Made by a program: the position numbers and the translations under genes. Below, one piece after another: positions 10,267-19,405 of a stretch of 64,000 bases of DNA. Below the pieces are notes generated by a model. It was given only the letters and a program-made list of their open reading frames with translations, had not been told where the DNA came from and did not search any database. The stretch spans positions 1,488,001 to 1,552,000 of the forward strand of contig NZ_CP084560.1 of NCBI RefSeq assembly GCF_021789175.1, read 5' to 3'. The DNA comes from Arthrobacter sp. FW306-2-2C-D06B. Lineage in GTDB: Bacteria; Actinomycetota; Actinomycetes; Actinomycetales; Micrococcaceae. Numbering within the stretch: the first letter of the stretch is position 1; the number at the start of each line of letters is the position of its first letter.

Positions 10267-11448
10267 GTGACTGTAGTAGCAACGCCCCCCTCGCCCAAGC
10301 TCGAACTGCCCCCACTGCAGCTCGGCCGGATCACCGTGGACACCCCCGTGATCCTTGCCCCGATGGCCGGGATCACGAACTCGGCCTTCCGCCGACTGTG
10401 CCGTGAATACGGCGGCGGTCTGTACGTCGCGGAGATGGTGACCTCCCGTGCCCTGGTGGAGCGCACGCCGGAATCGTTGCGCATCATCTCCCACGACGAT
10501 GACGAAAAAGTCCGTTCCGTGCAGTTGTACGGCGTGGACCCCGTCACCGTGGGCCAGGCCGTTCGCATGCTCGTCGAGGAAGACCGGGCGGACCACATCG
10601 ACCTCAACTTCGGCTGCCCCGTGCCCAAGGTCACCCGGCGCGGCGGCGGATCCGCCCTCCCTTGGAAGATCGACCTCTTCACCTCCATCGTCCAGACAGC
10701 CGTCAAGGAGGCCTCCAAGGGCGATATCCCGCTAACCATCAAGATGCGCAAGGGCATTGACGAGGACCACCTCACGTACCTCGACGCCGGCCGCATCGCC
10801 CGCGATTCCGGCGTTGCCGCCGTCGCGCTCCACGGCCGCACCGCCGCGCAGTTCTACTCAGGCCAGGCCGACTGGTCCGCCATCGCACGCCTGCGCGAGG
10901 CCCTCCCGGACATTCCCGTCCTGGGCAATGGCGATATCTGGTCCGCAGAAGACGCAGTCCGCATGGTCCGTGAAACCGGGATTGACGGCGTCGTGGTGGG
11001 CCGGGGCTGCCAGGGTCGCCCGTGGCTCTTCGGCGACCTCCAGGCCGCGTTCGAGGGAAGCGACGAGCGCCACCGTCCGGGCCTGCGCGAAGTTGCCGAC
11101 GGCGTCTACCGGCACGCCGAGCTCATGATCGAAACCTTCGGCAACGACGAGTACAAGGCGCTGCGCGAGATCCGCAAGCACATGGCCTGGTACTTCAAGG
11201 GCTATGTCGTAGGCGGGGAGCTGCGCGCCAAACTGGCCACCGTGCCGACCCTTGAGGTCCTCCGCGAGCTCCTGGACCAACTGGACATGGACCTGCCGTA
11301 CCCGGGCGTCGACTCGGAGGGTCCGCGCGGACGCGCAGGTTCCCCGAAGAAGCCGGCCTTGCCCAAGGACTGGCTGCTCAGCAGGCAGATGGATGCGGAT
11401 CAGACGCGCGATATCGCCGCAGCCGAACTCGACGTCTCGGGCGGCTGA
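10267..11448 (+). CDS. dusB: tRNA-dihydrouridine synthase
   Basis: FMN/NADPH enzyme that reduces uridines in the D-loop of tRNAs. The TIM-barrel domain has APMAGITNSAFRRLC at 34-48, catalytic Cys117 in NFGCPVPK, the Lys of IKMRKG, ALHGRTAAQ, and the FMN phosphate loop GNGDIW. A helical C-terminal domain follows. At 393 aa it is long for Dus because of a Pro/Gly/Arg-rich insert (SEGPRGRAGSPKKP) near 350-365. Translation starts at GTG 10267. In many actinobacteria dusB lies next to dgt and dnaG, as here. Confidence 0.95.
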   Translation: MTVVATPPSPKLELPPLQLGRITVDTPVILAPMAGITNSAFRRLCREYGGGLYVAEMVTSRALVERTPESLRIISHDDDEKVRSVQLYGVDPVTVGQAVRMLVEEDRADHIDLNFGCPVPKVTRRGGGSALPWKIDLFTSIVQTAVKEASKGDIPLTIKMRKGIDEDHLTYLDAGRIARDSGVAAVALHGRTAAQFYSGQADWSAIARLREALPDIPVLGNGDIWSAEDAVRMVRETGIDGVVVGRGCQGRPWLFGDLQAAFEGSDERHRPGLREVADGVYRHAELMIETFGNDEYKALREIRKHMAWYFKGYVVGGELRAKLATVPTLEVLRELLDQLDMDLPYPGVDSEGPRGRAGSPKKPALPKDWLLSRQMDADQTRDIAAAELDVSGG

Positions 11449-11561
11449 AGCGCGGCCCGGGCCGCCGCGTGCACGCGCACTGCCAGAGTCGTGGAAAACT
11501 GGCTGCATAGGGACTGGCTGAAGAGACGCCGGTGCACGGCAAGCGGAGGAGGCAGATACCC

Positions 11562-12872
11562 ATGGGAACTGAAGCGATGTCTGCAGCACGCCCGGCCGAA
11601 AACGCAACGGGCATTCCGGGCTATGTGGAAGCCGACTCGGCACGCTGGGTCCAGGAAGCCCGGAAGAACACCTACCGCTCGGACTTCGAGAGGGACCGGG
11701 CACGGGTGTTGCATTCGTCAGCGCTCCGGCGGCTCGGGGCGAAGACCCAAGTGGTGGCCCCGGACACTGACGACTTCGTCCGTACCCGGCTGACGCACAG
11801 CCTTGAAGTGGCCCAGGTGGGGCGCGAGTTGGGCCGCGCGCTCGGTTGCGATCCGGATGTTGTGGACACGGCGTGCCTGAGCCACGACCTTGGCCACCCG
11901 CCTTTCGGCCACAACGGGGAATCCGCGCTCAACGAGGTAGCCCACGGAATCGGTGGCTTCGAAGGCAACGCCCAGACCCTGCGCCTGCTGACTCGCCTTG
12001 AACCCAAGGTCCTTGCTGCCGACGGCCGGCCGGCCGGCCTGAACCTGACCCGCGCCAGTCTTGACGCCGCGTCCAAATACCCGTGGTCCGCCGTCGACGC
12101 CCCTGTCATCCACGGACAGCGGAGCAGTAAATTCGGTGCCTATGAGGACGATCTGCCCGTGTTTGCCTGGCTTCGTGACGGCGCGCCCGGCAACCGCTCC
12201 TGCATAGAGGCCCAGGTGATGGACCTGGCCGACGATATCTCGTACTCCGTCCACGACGTCGAGGACGCCATCGTTGCCGGTCACTTCCAGCTCAAGTGGC
12301 TGGACAACCCCGACCACCGGGCCCGCGTGGTGGGGTACACGAAGCAGTGGTACTTGCCCCACAACGATCCCGCCGAAATCGATGCTGCCCTGGCCCGCCT
12401 CGAAGCCACGAGCGTGTGGGTCCGCGAGGCCGATGGCAGCCGCAAGTCGATGGCGGCGCTGAAGGACATGACCAGCCAGCTCATCGGCCGGTTCTGCCAG
12501 AGTGCCCTGGAGACCACGAGGGCGCACTTCGGCCCGGACCACCTCACCCGGTACTCTGCGGATCTCATGGTCCCCGAGGGAACCACCACCGAGATTGCCG
12601 CCATGAAGGGCCTCGCCACGACGTTCGTGATCTCCACCGACCATCGGCAGCCCGTCTATGAGCGGCAGCGCGAAGTGCTGCACGCTTTGGTGGGCGTACT
12701 CAACGCGAGCGGAGACCGGCACCTGGAACCGATGTTCGCCGCGGACTGGCGGGACGCCCCCGACGACGGCGCCCGGCTTCGCGTCGTCATCGACCAAGTG
12801 GCGTCCCTGACGGACGCATCGGCGCTGGGGATGTACGAACGTCTGGTGGGCAGTCTGCCGTCGCTCTGGTAG
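11562..12872 (+). CDS. dgt: Deoxyguanosinetriphosphate triphosphohydrolase-like protein
   Basis: HD-domain phosphohydrolase that splits dNTPs into deoxynucleoside and triphosphate, helping to control nucleotide pools. Metal ligands are visible in RLTHSLEV and SHDLGHPPFGHNGE (His108, Asp109), with a later Asp in MDLADDISYSVHDVED. At 436 aa it fits the actinobacterial dGTPase-like family. ATG 11562 is chosen because GGAGGAGG ends nine bases before it; the upstream GTG 11532 has no ribosome site. A 69-base gap precedes dnaG. Confidence 0.94.
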   Translation: MGTEAMSAARPAENATGIPGYVEADSARWVQEARKNTYRSDFERDRARVLHSSALRRLGAKTQVVAPDTDDFVRTRLTHSLEVAQVGRELGRALGCDPDVVDTACLSHDLGHPPFGHNGESALNEVAHGIGGFEGNAQTLRLLTRLEPKVLAADGRPAGLNLTRASLDAASKYPWSAVDAPVIHGQRSSKFGAYEDDLPVFAWLRDGAPGNRSCIEAQVMDLADDISYSVHDVEDAIVAGHFQLKWLDNPDHRARVVGYTKQWYLPHNDPAEIDAALARLEATSVWVREADGSRKSMAALKDMTSQLIGRFCQSALETTRAHFGPDHLTRYSADLMVPEGTTTEIAAMKGLATTFVISTDHRQPVYERQREVLHALVGVLNASGDRHLEPMFAADWRDAPDDGARLRVVIDQVASLTDASALGMYERLVGSLPSLW

Positions 12873-12941
12873 CTCCCGTCTAGTTGTCCTGGTTGCCGGC
12901 CCACTCAAGGACCTCCCGTGCGGAGCGACTAGGATGGTGAC

Positions 12942-14906
12942 GTGGCTGGCCTGATCAAACGTGAAGATATCGACGAAGTACGCCAGCGCACCGATATCAA
13001 GGAAGTGGTGGACGGCTACGTCACCCTCAAGGGCGCCGGACTGGGCACTTTCAAAGGCCTCTGTCCCTTCCACGACGAGCGCTCGCCGTCGTTCACTGTC
13101 CGTCCCCAGGTGGGCCGGTACCATTGCTTCGGCTGCGGTGAAGACGGCGATGCCATCTCCTTCGTCCAGAAGATGGACCACAGCTCCTTCCACGAAGCCG
13201 TGGAAAAGCTCGCAGCCCGGATCGGCTACGAGCTGCGCTATGAGGACGGCGGCACCGGTCCCAACCGCGAAGAGGTCGGCAAGCGCCAACGGCTGCTGGA
13301 TGCCCACAAGATCGCCGACGAGTTTTTCCGCGCGCAACTGCTCACGGCAGGTGCCGCCGAGGGGCGCAACTTCCTCCACGGCCGCGGTTTCGACCGGACC
13401 GCCGCCGAACAGTTCGGCGTCGGCTACGCGCCGCAGGGTTGGGATTCACTCCTGAAACACCTGCGCGGACGCGGATTCACGGACGCTGAATTGAAGCTGA
13501 CGGGGATGTTCTCCGCCGGGGGACCCGGTAACCAGCAGAGAATCTACGACCGCTTCCGCGGCAGGCTCATCTGGCCCATCCGGGACATTGCCGGCGACAC
13601 CATCGGCTTCGGAGCCCGCAAGCTCTACGAGGACGACCATGGCCCGAAATACCTGAACACTCCGGAGACCGTGCTCTACAAGAAGTCCCAGGTCCTCTAC
13701 GGCATCGACCTCGCCAAACGGAACATCGCCAAGGACCGGCAACTGGTGGTGGTGGAGGGGTACACGGACGTCATGGCCTGCCACCTTGCCGGAGTCGGTA
13801 CCGCCGTGGCCACGTGTGGCACGGCTTTCGGTACTGACCACATCAAGATCGCCCGCCGCTTGCTGTCCGACGACGGCACCGGGGGAGAGGTCATCTTCAC
13901 TTTCGACGGCGACGCCGCCGGGCAAAAGGCGGCATTGCGCGCCTTCGAGGAGGACCAGCGTTTCGTCGCGCAGACTTACGTGGCCGTGGAACCGAGCGGA
14001 GCAGACCCCTGTGACTTGCGCCAGCTCAAGGGCGATGCAGCTGTCCGGGACTTGATCGCCACCCGCCGGCCGCTCTTCGAATTCGCGATCCGGGCGTCCC
14101 TCAAACGCCACAACCTGGACACCGTGGAAGGCCGCGTCTCAGCCCTGCGGGAGTCGGCGCCTGTGGTTGCGCAGATCCGTGATTCGGGCATCCGCCCGGC
14201 GTATGTCCGCGAGCTGGCAGGCTGGCTCGGGATGCCCATTGAGGAAGTCAGCCGGGCAGTGGGCCTGGCTGCCAAGCGCGCTGCTTCCGGCGCGCCGGGT
14301 ACCGCGGGGGCTGCAAGCACCGCAGGAGCCATGGGTGCCGGGCAGGGCACAACGCCGGGCCAGCCCGGCCAGCCGGCGGCAGCACCGCCGTCGGACGCCC
14401 CTATCGCCTTCATGCGCCCGGATCCGCGCGATCCCGTTGCCGCCATGGAGCGGCAGGCCCTCGAAGTGGTCATCCAGAACCCCGCCGTTCTGGGTGGCGA
14501 AGCTGCGCTCATCGGTGGCGCATGGGAACGGTTTGAAGCCTGCCACTTCGTCACTCCTGCCTACTCAGCTGTGCACACTGCCGTACGGGCCGCCGGGCTG
14601 GCCAATATTGGTGACCCTGTGGCCTGGGTGGAAGGGATTCGCCGGGAAGTCCCGGAACCACTCCAAGGCCTGGTCTCCGAGCTTGCAGTCGTTCCGCTTC
14701 CGGCCAGCACTCCCGAAGCGCTGCAGCGTTATTGCCGCGACATCCTGGCCCGACTTTTCGAACTGCAGATCACCAGGGTCAAGGCGGACAAGATGGGCCA
14801 ATTGCAGCGCCTGGATGCCTCGGCCCAACCGGAAGAGTTCCAACGGCTCAACCGGGAACTCATGCAGCTGGAAATGCAGCGCCGCGCCCTCCGCATGGAT
14901 AGCTGA
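12942..14906 (+). CDS. dnaG: DNA primase
   Basis: Synthesises RNA primers for DNA replication at the fork together with DnaB. The zinc-binding domain has the CHC2 pattern C41-x2-H44 ... C62-x2-C65 (CPFH, CFGC). The catalytic core is at about 125-390 with the TOPRIM acidic motif VVVEGYTDVMACH near 270 and FDGDAAG downstream. A Gly/Ala/Pro-rich linker (about 445-480) leads to the C-terminal DnaB-interacting domain. At 654 aa it is typical of actinobacteria. GTG start at 12942. The tRNA-Asn gene lies 62 bases downstream. Confidence 0.97.
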   Translation: MAGLIKREDIDEVRQRTDIKEVVDGYVTLKGAGLGTFKGLCPFHDERSPSFTVRPQVGRYHCFGCGEDGDAISFVQKMDHSSFHEAVEKLAARIGYELRYEDGGTGPNREEVGKRQRLLDAHKIADEFFRAQLLTAGAAEGRNFLHGRGFDRTAAEQFGVGYAPQGWDSLLKHLRGRGFTDAELKLTGMFSAGGPGNQQRIYDRFRGRLIWPIRDIAGDTIGFGARKLYEDDHGPKYLNTPETVLYKKSQVLYGIDLAKRNIAKDRQLVVVEGYTDVMACHLAGVGTAVATCGTAFGTDHIKIARRLLSDDGTGGEVIFTFDGDAAGQKAALRAFEEDQRFVAQTYVAVEPSGADPCDLRQLKGDAAVRDLIATRRPLFEFAIRASLKRHNLDTVEGRVSALRESAPVVAQIRDSGIRPAYVRELAGWLGMPIEEVSRAVGLAAKRAASGAPGTAGAASTAGAMGAGQGTTPGQPGQPAAAPPSDAPIAFMRPDPRDPVAAMERQALEVVIQNPAVLGGEAALIGGAWERFEACHFVTPAYSAVHTAVRAAGLANIGDPVAWVEGIRREVPEPLQGLVSELAVVPLPASTPEALQRYCRDILARLFELQITRVKADKMGQLQRLDASAQPEEFQRLNRELMQLEMQRRALRMDS

Positions 14907-14968
14907 CGGCTTTCCCGGCGCCGATTTCGTTTCCCGGCAGCCCTTTGTTAGGCTTGTACACGCTTCAT

Positions 14969-15041
14969 TCCTCCGTAGCTCAATTGGCAGAGCATTCGAC
15001 TGTTAATCGAAGGGTTACTGGTTCAAGTCCAGTCGGAGGAG
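14969..15041 (+). tRNA. tRNA-Asn (GTT), copy 1
   Basis: Complete 73-nt cloverleaf: acceptor TCCTCCG/CGGAGGA, D-loop with AGCTCAATTGGCAGAGC, anticodon GTT at 15002-15004 in loop CTGTTAA, T-arm CTGGTTCAAGTCCAG, discriminator G. CCA is not encoded. It is part of an 82-bp exact repeat with the second copy at 19227. Confidence 0.97.
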
Positions 15042-15049
15042 CTTTACTC

Positions 15050-15085
15050 AAAAATCCCCGTCCTCAGTAGAGGGCGGGGATTTTT
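15050..15085. terminator. Bidirectional rho-independent terminator
   Basis: A 16-bp stem (AAAAATCCCCGTCCTC with its complement) and loop AGTA, flanked by A5 and T5, which suits both strands. It serves tRNA-Asn on the plus strand and the deacetylase gene, whose stop is at 15100, on the minus strand. Confidence 0.9.
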
Positions 15086-15099
15086 GGCGTCTGGTGTAT

Positions 15100-18075
15100 T
15101 TACCTGGTGGTGAGGGTGATGTCGTCGAGGTACATCCAGGTGTCGTCGGCGGGGCTGGAGCCGTCGAGGTGGACGTTGAACCAGAGGGTGACGGTCTGGC
15201 CTTTGTAGGCGGTGAGGTCGGCGGTGAGCTGGGTCCAGGTGCCGTTGTTGTTGCAGAGTTTGAACAGGCTTCCCAGGACCGTGCCGGTGGTGGTGCGGAC
15301 TTGTGCTTCCATCCAGTCGTAGGGGCAGGCGTTGCCGGTGCAGGGGTCTTCCTGGCTGTGGGGCTGGTACCAGAAGGACAGCGTGGAGGTCCCGGTGGCG
15401 GGGACGGTGATGGTCTGGGACAGGCTGCTGTCGCCGAAGGGTTCTGCCCCGGATGCCAGGCCCAGGAGCGCGGAGCCGGTGCCGGTGTGGGCGGTGGTGG
15501 AGGCCACGGGTGCCTTGACGCCGCCGGTGGTCCAGGCGCTGAGCCCGGATTCGAAGCCGCCGTTGGTGATGGCCGAGGTGGTGGTTCCGGTGGGGGTGAC
15601 CGGTGCCGAGGCCGTGGACGCCGGGGAGGTGCCGACGGCATTCGTAGCGGTGACCGTGAAAGTGTAGGCGGTGCCGTTGCTCAGCCCGGAGACGGTTGCC
15701 GTCGTCGCCGGCGGGTTCCCGGTGACGGTGACCGGGGCCAGGGTGGTGGCGCCGGCGTGCGGGGTGACCGCGTAGGAGCTGATCGGGGAGCCGCCGTTGG
15801 CCGGGGCGGTCCAGGACACGGTTGCCGAGGCGTTCCCGGCGGTCGCGGTGACCGCGGTGGGGGCGGCGGGTGCCGTGGCCCCCGCCGTCGGGGTGACCGG
15901 TGCCGAGGCAGCGGAGGCCGGGGAGGTGCCGACGGCATTCGTGGCGGTGACGGTGAAGGTGTAGGCGGTGCCGTTGCTCAGCCCGGTGACGGTGGTGCTG
16001 GTGGCGGGCGGGTTCCCGGTGACGGTGACCGGGGCCAGGGTGGTGGCGCCGGCGTGCGGGGTGACCGCGTAGGAGGTGATCGCGGAGCCGCCGTTGGCCG
16101 GGGCGGTCCAGGACACGGTGGCCGAGGCGTTCCCCGCGGTCCCCGTCACGCCGGTGGGTGCGGCGGGTGCCGTGGGCGTTGTCTGGGTGTTGGTGAGGGT
16201 GACGTCGTCGAGGTACATCCAGGTGTCATCCGCGGGGCTGGAGCCGTCCAGGTGGACGTTGAACCAGAGCACGATGCTCTGGCCGTTGTAGGCGGAGAGG
16301 TTCGCGCTGAGCTGGGTCCAGGTGCCGTTGTTGTTGCAGAGTTTGAACAGGCTTGCCAGGACCGTGCCGCCGGTGGTGCGGACCTGTGCTTCCATCCAGT
16401 CGTACCTGCAGGCGGTCCCGGTGCAGCTCTCGTCGGCGGTGTGCGGCTGGTACCAGAAGGACAGCGTGGACGTCCCGGAGGCGGGCATGGTGATGGTCTG
16501 GGACAGGCTGCTGTCCCCCAGCGGCTCGGCCCCCGATGCCAGGCCCAACAACGCAGAACCCGTGCCGGTGTGCGCAACGGTGGAGGCCACGGGTGCCTTG
16601 CCGCCGCCGGTCGTCCAGGAGGCCAGCCCGGACTCGAAACCGCCGTTGGTGACCCCAGGAACCGGGGCCGAAGGCGTGACCGGGGCCGAGGCGGCCGACG
16701 CCGGAGACGTTCCGACGGCGTTCGTCGCCGTGACCGTGAACGTGTACGCGGTGCCGTTAGTCAGTCCGGTGACGGTCGCCGTCGTCGAGGGCGGATTTCC
16801 GGAGACCGTCACCGGAGCCAGGGCCGTGCCACCGGTGGAAGGCGTCACCGTATAGGAAGTGATCGGGGAGCCGCCGTTGGCCGGAGCCGTCCACGACACC
16901 ACCGCGGAAGCGTTCCCCGCCGTCGCGGTCACACCGGTCGGTGCCGCGGGCGCCGTCGGGGCCGTCGGGGTGACGGGCGCGGACGCGGCGGACGGAGCAG
17001 ACGTCCCGACGGCGTTCGTCGCCGTCACGGTGAACGTGTACGCGGTGCCGTTGCTCAGTCCGGTGACGGTCGCCGTCGTCGAGGGCGGATTACCGGAAAC
17101 CGTCACCGGAGCCAATGCCGTGCCACCGGACGAAGGCGTCACCGTATAGGAAGTGATCGGGGACCCGCCGTTGGCCGGCGCCGTCCACGACACCACCGCG
17201 GACCCGTTCCCCGCCGTCGCAGCCACGCCTGAAGGTGCGGCGGGCGCGGTCGGCGCCGTTGATGCGTTGCCCAAGGCCTGGGCGACCGTTTGAACCGACG
17301 TGGTTCCGTTGGCCGTTCTCGCAGCCAGCCACGTGACAAACGTCTTGAAGAGATTGGGATCGATAGTCAACGTCGGATCTGTTCCGACGGCGATGTGGTG
17401 GAAGGTCAGCTGGACCCAGCCCCCTCCCGGTTCCGCGTTGGTCACGAGGTCCTCGAGGTTCTGCAGCGTCCACGTGCTGTCCACTTCATCCGGCGCGGCC
17501 GTGTTGTACGGGTTGGCCGGGGGGAGGGTTTCCGCGAAAGGGCAGCTCGAGCAACTCGCAGGCGAACGGATATCACCCAAATTGCGCGCACTCGCAAAAC
17601 CGCAATTCTTCACGATTTGCTCGACGGAAGAGTTTTCAGCCGCGAAGGGATAGGCGAAATCGGTGGCGTTGAATCCCCAGCTGGCAAGCGTGGTCCGGCC
17701 GCCGCAAACCTCGTTGGTTGCTGCCGAGGTGGATAGCGTGGTGAGGTCCGGGTGGGTGATGGTGTGGCCACCGATCTCGTTGCCGTCCGCAGCGATGCTG
17801 TTCAGGTTGGCTCGGGTGAGCCATGACGGATTATCGATCCAGCTGGTGGTAATGAAGAAGGTGCCGTGCAATCCGAGTGACTTCAGTAACTGTTCGGCCG
17901 GGAGCTGATCGGCATTGCCGTCGTCGAAGGTCAGGCTGACGATGGTCTTCGGGAGCGCCGCACGCGCAGGAGGCGCCAAGTACACAGCGGAGTAGCCCAG
18001 CAAAAGCAGCACGGACGCGGCCGCGGCCCAGCGGAACCATGCGGGCCGCCGGAACAGTATGGTCAGGAGCCGCAT
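15100..18075 (-). CDS. Secreted NodB polysaccharide deacetylase with four FnIII and two C-terminal-type modules
   Basis: Predicted carbohydrate esterase family 4 enzyme, exported or membrane-anchored. An N-terminal hydrophobic segment (about 15-35) ends PPARAA, a plausible signal-peptidase site. The NodB domain (about 42-265) has TFDDG (D51, D52) and HTITHPDL (H104, H108), the catalytic base and metal ligands. Then come FnIII units near 277 and 372, a jelly-roll-like module near 476-625 starting NGGFESGL, FnIII units near 633 and 732, and a second copy of the module from about 835 to the end. The two modules are nearly identical and each has CNNNGTW and LDGSSPADDTWMYLDD; they may bind polymer (inference). 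AAGGGGA provides the ribosome site. The substrate could be peptidoglycan, chitin or an exopolysaccharide. A paralogue sits at 25594. Confidence 0.88.
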   Translation of the reverse strand: MRLLTILFRRPAWFRWAAAASVLLLLGYSAVYLAPPARAALPKTIVSLTFDDGNADQLPAEQLLKSLGLHGTFFITTSWIDNPSWLTRANLNSIAADGNEIGGHTITHPDLTTLSTSAATNEVCGGRTTLASWGFNATDFAYPFAAENSSVEQIVKNCGFASARNLGDIRSPASCSSCPFAETLPPANPYNTAAPDEVDSTWTLQNLEDLVTNAEPGGGWVQLTFHHIAVGTDPTLTIDPNLFKTFVTWLAARTANGTTSVQTVAQALGNASTAPTAPAAPSGVAATAGNGSAVVSWTAPANGGSPITSYTVTPSSGGTALAPVTVSGNPPSTTATVTGLSNGTAYTFTVTATNAVGTSAPSAASAPVTPTAPTAPAAPTGVTATAGNASAVVSWTAPANGGSPITSYTVTPSTGGTALAPVTVSGNPPSTTATVTGLTNGTAYTFTVTATNAVGTSPASAASAPVTPSAPVPGVTNGGFESGLASWTTGGGKAPVASTVAHTGTGSALLGLASGAEPLGDSSLSQTITMPASGTSTLSFWYQPHTADESCTGTACRYDWMEAQVRTTGGTVLASLFKLCNNNGTWTQLSANLSAYNGQSIVLWFNVHLDGSSPADDTWMYLDDVTLTNTQTTPTAPAAPTGVTGTAGNASATVSWTAPANGGSAITSYAVTPHAGATTLAPVTVTGNPPATSTTVTGLSNGTAYTFTVTATNAVGTSPASAASAPVTPTAGATAPAAPTAVTATAGNASATVSWTAPANGGSPISSYAVTPHAGATTLAPVTVTGNPPATTATVSGLSNGTAYTFTVTATNAVGTSPASTASAPVTPTGTTTSAITNGGFESGLSAWTTGGVKAPVASTTAHTGTGSALLGLASGAEPFGDSSLSQTITVPATGTSTLSFWYQPHSQEDPCTGNACPYDWMEAQVRTTTGTVLGSLFKLCNNNGTWTQLTADLTAYKGQTVTLWFNVHLDGSSPADDTWMYLDDITLTTR

Positions 18076-18236
18076 CGGCTTCCCCTTTTTCTGAACAGAC
18101 CGGGTCAGAATCCCCAGATCCGGAGCCTATTGGCTATGCACGGCACGGGTTAAGAGTGGGTGGTACCCGTTTTCGGCCCGGTCTCCCGCTCTTCCACTCG
18201 AGCTCCGATGCGGGTACCAGCCCCAAGGCCGCCGAC

Positions 18237-19007
18237 TCAAGCGAAAGGGGAGTACCTTCCCTCAGAGACGAGCTCGATTGTCCCGTCGAGCACCCTCACC
18301 ACCGGTCCATGTCCCGGCAGGATGGTCTCAGCGCCCAATTGCCTGAGAGCCTCAACGCTGGCCAAGGTCTCCGACGGGTGGTGATGGAAGATGGCGGGCA
18401 ACAACTGCGGACCGCGGACCGGACTGACTGCGTGGCCAGTGACGAGTGCGTCCCCGGTGACCACGGCTTTCGCCGGAGGCACGAAGAAGGACACGTGGCC
18501 GCTGGTGTGCCCGCCGGTGGCGACGATCCGGGGAGATCCCGGGAGCGCGTCCAGAATGACCTGGGTCATCGAAGCGACACCCGGGACCGCGACGTCGGAC
18601 AAGCCCCCGGAGCGGATGGCGTGAACGGCCCACGCGCCGACCCTGGGACGGAGGATCCGCAAACCAAGATCTTTGACGGTGACTTGTTCGAGGACCTCCC
18701 GGCGGATGTTCGGCAACTCCGCATGCGACGCGAATACCGGAATGCCCGTTGCTGATATTCTCGCGGCATTCCCGATGTGATCCGAGTGACCATGCGTCAG
18801 GAGAACTCCGGCAGCATTTTCCATGGACAGTCCGAGGAAATTCATGCTCGACTGGAGCAAGGGCCAGTTCCCGGGATAGCCCGTGTCAATGAGGGTGAAT
18901 TCCTTGCCCCGCTTGAGGATCGTCCAGTTGACGGCAGGCCCTTGGACGAAGAAGACGTTATCGGCAACTTCCGTCACGTTGTCCTCGGCTGACCAGTTGT
19001 TCGACAT
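18237..19007 (-). CDS. MBL-fold metallo-hydrolase
   Basis: Zinc hydrolase of the metallo-beta-lactamase superfamily; the substrate is unknown. The metal motif THGHSDHIG gives H72, H74, D76 and H77; other ligands are likely in GGHTSGHVSFF (near 165) and LPGHGP (near 235). At 256 aa it fits the glyoxalase II/YflN-like class of cytoplasmic thioester or lactone hydrolases. There is no signal peptide. It lies between the two tRNA-Asn genes, upstream of and on the same strand as the deacetylase, but 161 bases separate them, so co-transcription is uncertain. Confidence 0.88.
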   Translation of the reverse strand: MSNNWSAEDNVTEVADNVFFVQGPAVNWTILKRGKEFTLIDTGYPGNWPLLQSSMNFLGLSMENAAGVLLTHGHSDHIGNAARISATGIPVFASHAELPNIRREVLEQVTVKDLGLRILRPRVGAWAVHAIRSGGLSDVAVPGVASMTQVILDALPGSPRIVATGGHTSGHVSFFVPPAKAVVTGDALVTGHAVSPVRGPQLLPAIFHHHPSETLASVEALRQLGAETILPGHGPVVRVLDGTIELVSEGRYSPFA

Positions 19008-19188
19008 GCTTCCTTCTGTTCCTCTGTGTCACGGATGCGCTCCGTATGCGCTTCGTGTGAGCCACGTGCGTGCCACACGCGCGCCGGACCATACTATCCT
19101 CGGTGAGAGCGTCGGCTCCGCGGCACTTGGCGATACCCGGGAGGGGTATCCTGCTGCCCTTCCCGTAGGGTCCGAGGCTCGATTTCAC

Positions 19189-19218
19189 TTGAGGCAAAAC
19201 CTTTGCTAAAGTCATAAC
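19189..19218 (+). promoter_or_regulatory. Candidate promoter of tRNA-Asn copy 2
   Basis: TTGAGG (19189-19194), an 18-base spacer and CATAAC (19213-19218), 8 bases before the mature tRNA 5' end. The copy 1 upstream region is different apart from the last 8 bases, so the two tRNA genes have separate promoters. Confidence 0.4.
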
Positions 19219-19226
19219 CGCTTCAT

Positions 19227-19299
19227 TCCTCCGTAGCTCAATTGGCAGAGCATTCGACTGTTAATCGAAGGGTTACTGGTTCAAGTCCAGTCGGAGGAG
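19227..19299 (+). tRNA. tRNA-Asn (GTT), copy 2
   Basis: Identical in all 73 positions to copy 1 at 14969, including the loop CTGTTAA with anticodon GTT at 19260-19262. The shared sequence extends 8 bases upstream (CGCTTCAT) and 1 base downstream, 82 bp in all (14961-15042 and 19219-19300). Confidence 0.97.
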
Positions 19300-19305
19300 C
19301 GCAAA

Positions 19306-19345
19306 GGTCCCGCACCGATTTTATTGGTGCGGGACCCGTTTTTTT
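19306..19345 (+). terminator. Rho-independent terminator after tRNA-Asn copy 2
   Basis: The stem is formed by GGTCCCGCACC and its complement, the loop is A/T-rich, and a CG plus a seven-T tract follows. It is unrelated in sequence to the terminator of copy 1. Confidence 0.88.
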
Positions 19346-19405
19346 GCCTCGGTTTGTCTGATTTTGCGCAATTGCTCGAATGGGCAGAATCTCAGCGCCA
19401 AGTCG

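Noticed and set aside
15094..17232. 712-codon plus-strand open frame
   Set aside because: It is the antisense of the repeat modules of the deacetylase gene, giving Gly/Arg-rich monotony typical of a shadow; the minus strand encodes recognised domains.
14961..19300. tRNA-bracketed segment as an active prophage or integrative element
   Set aside because: No integrase, excisionase, or phage structural genes between the copies; kept only as a possible old insertion.
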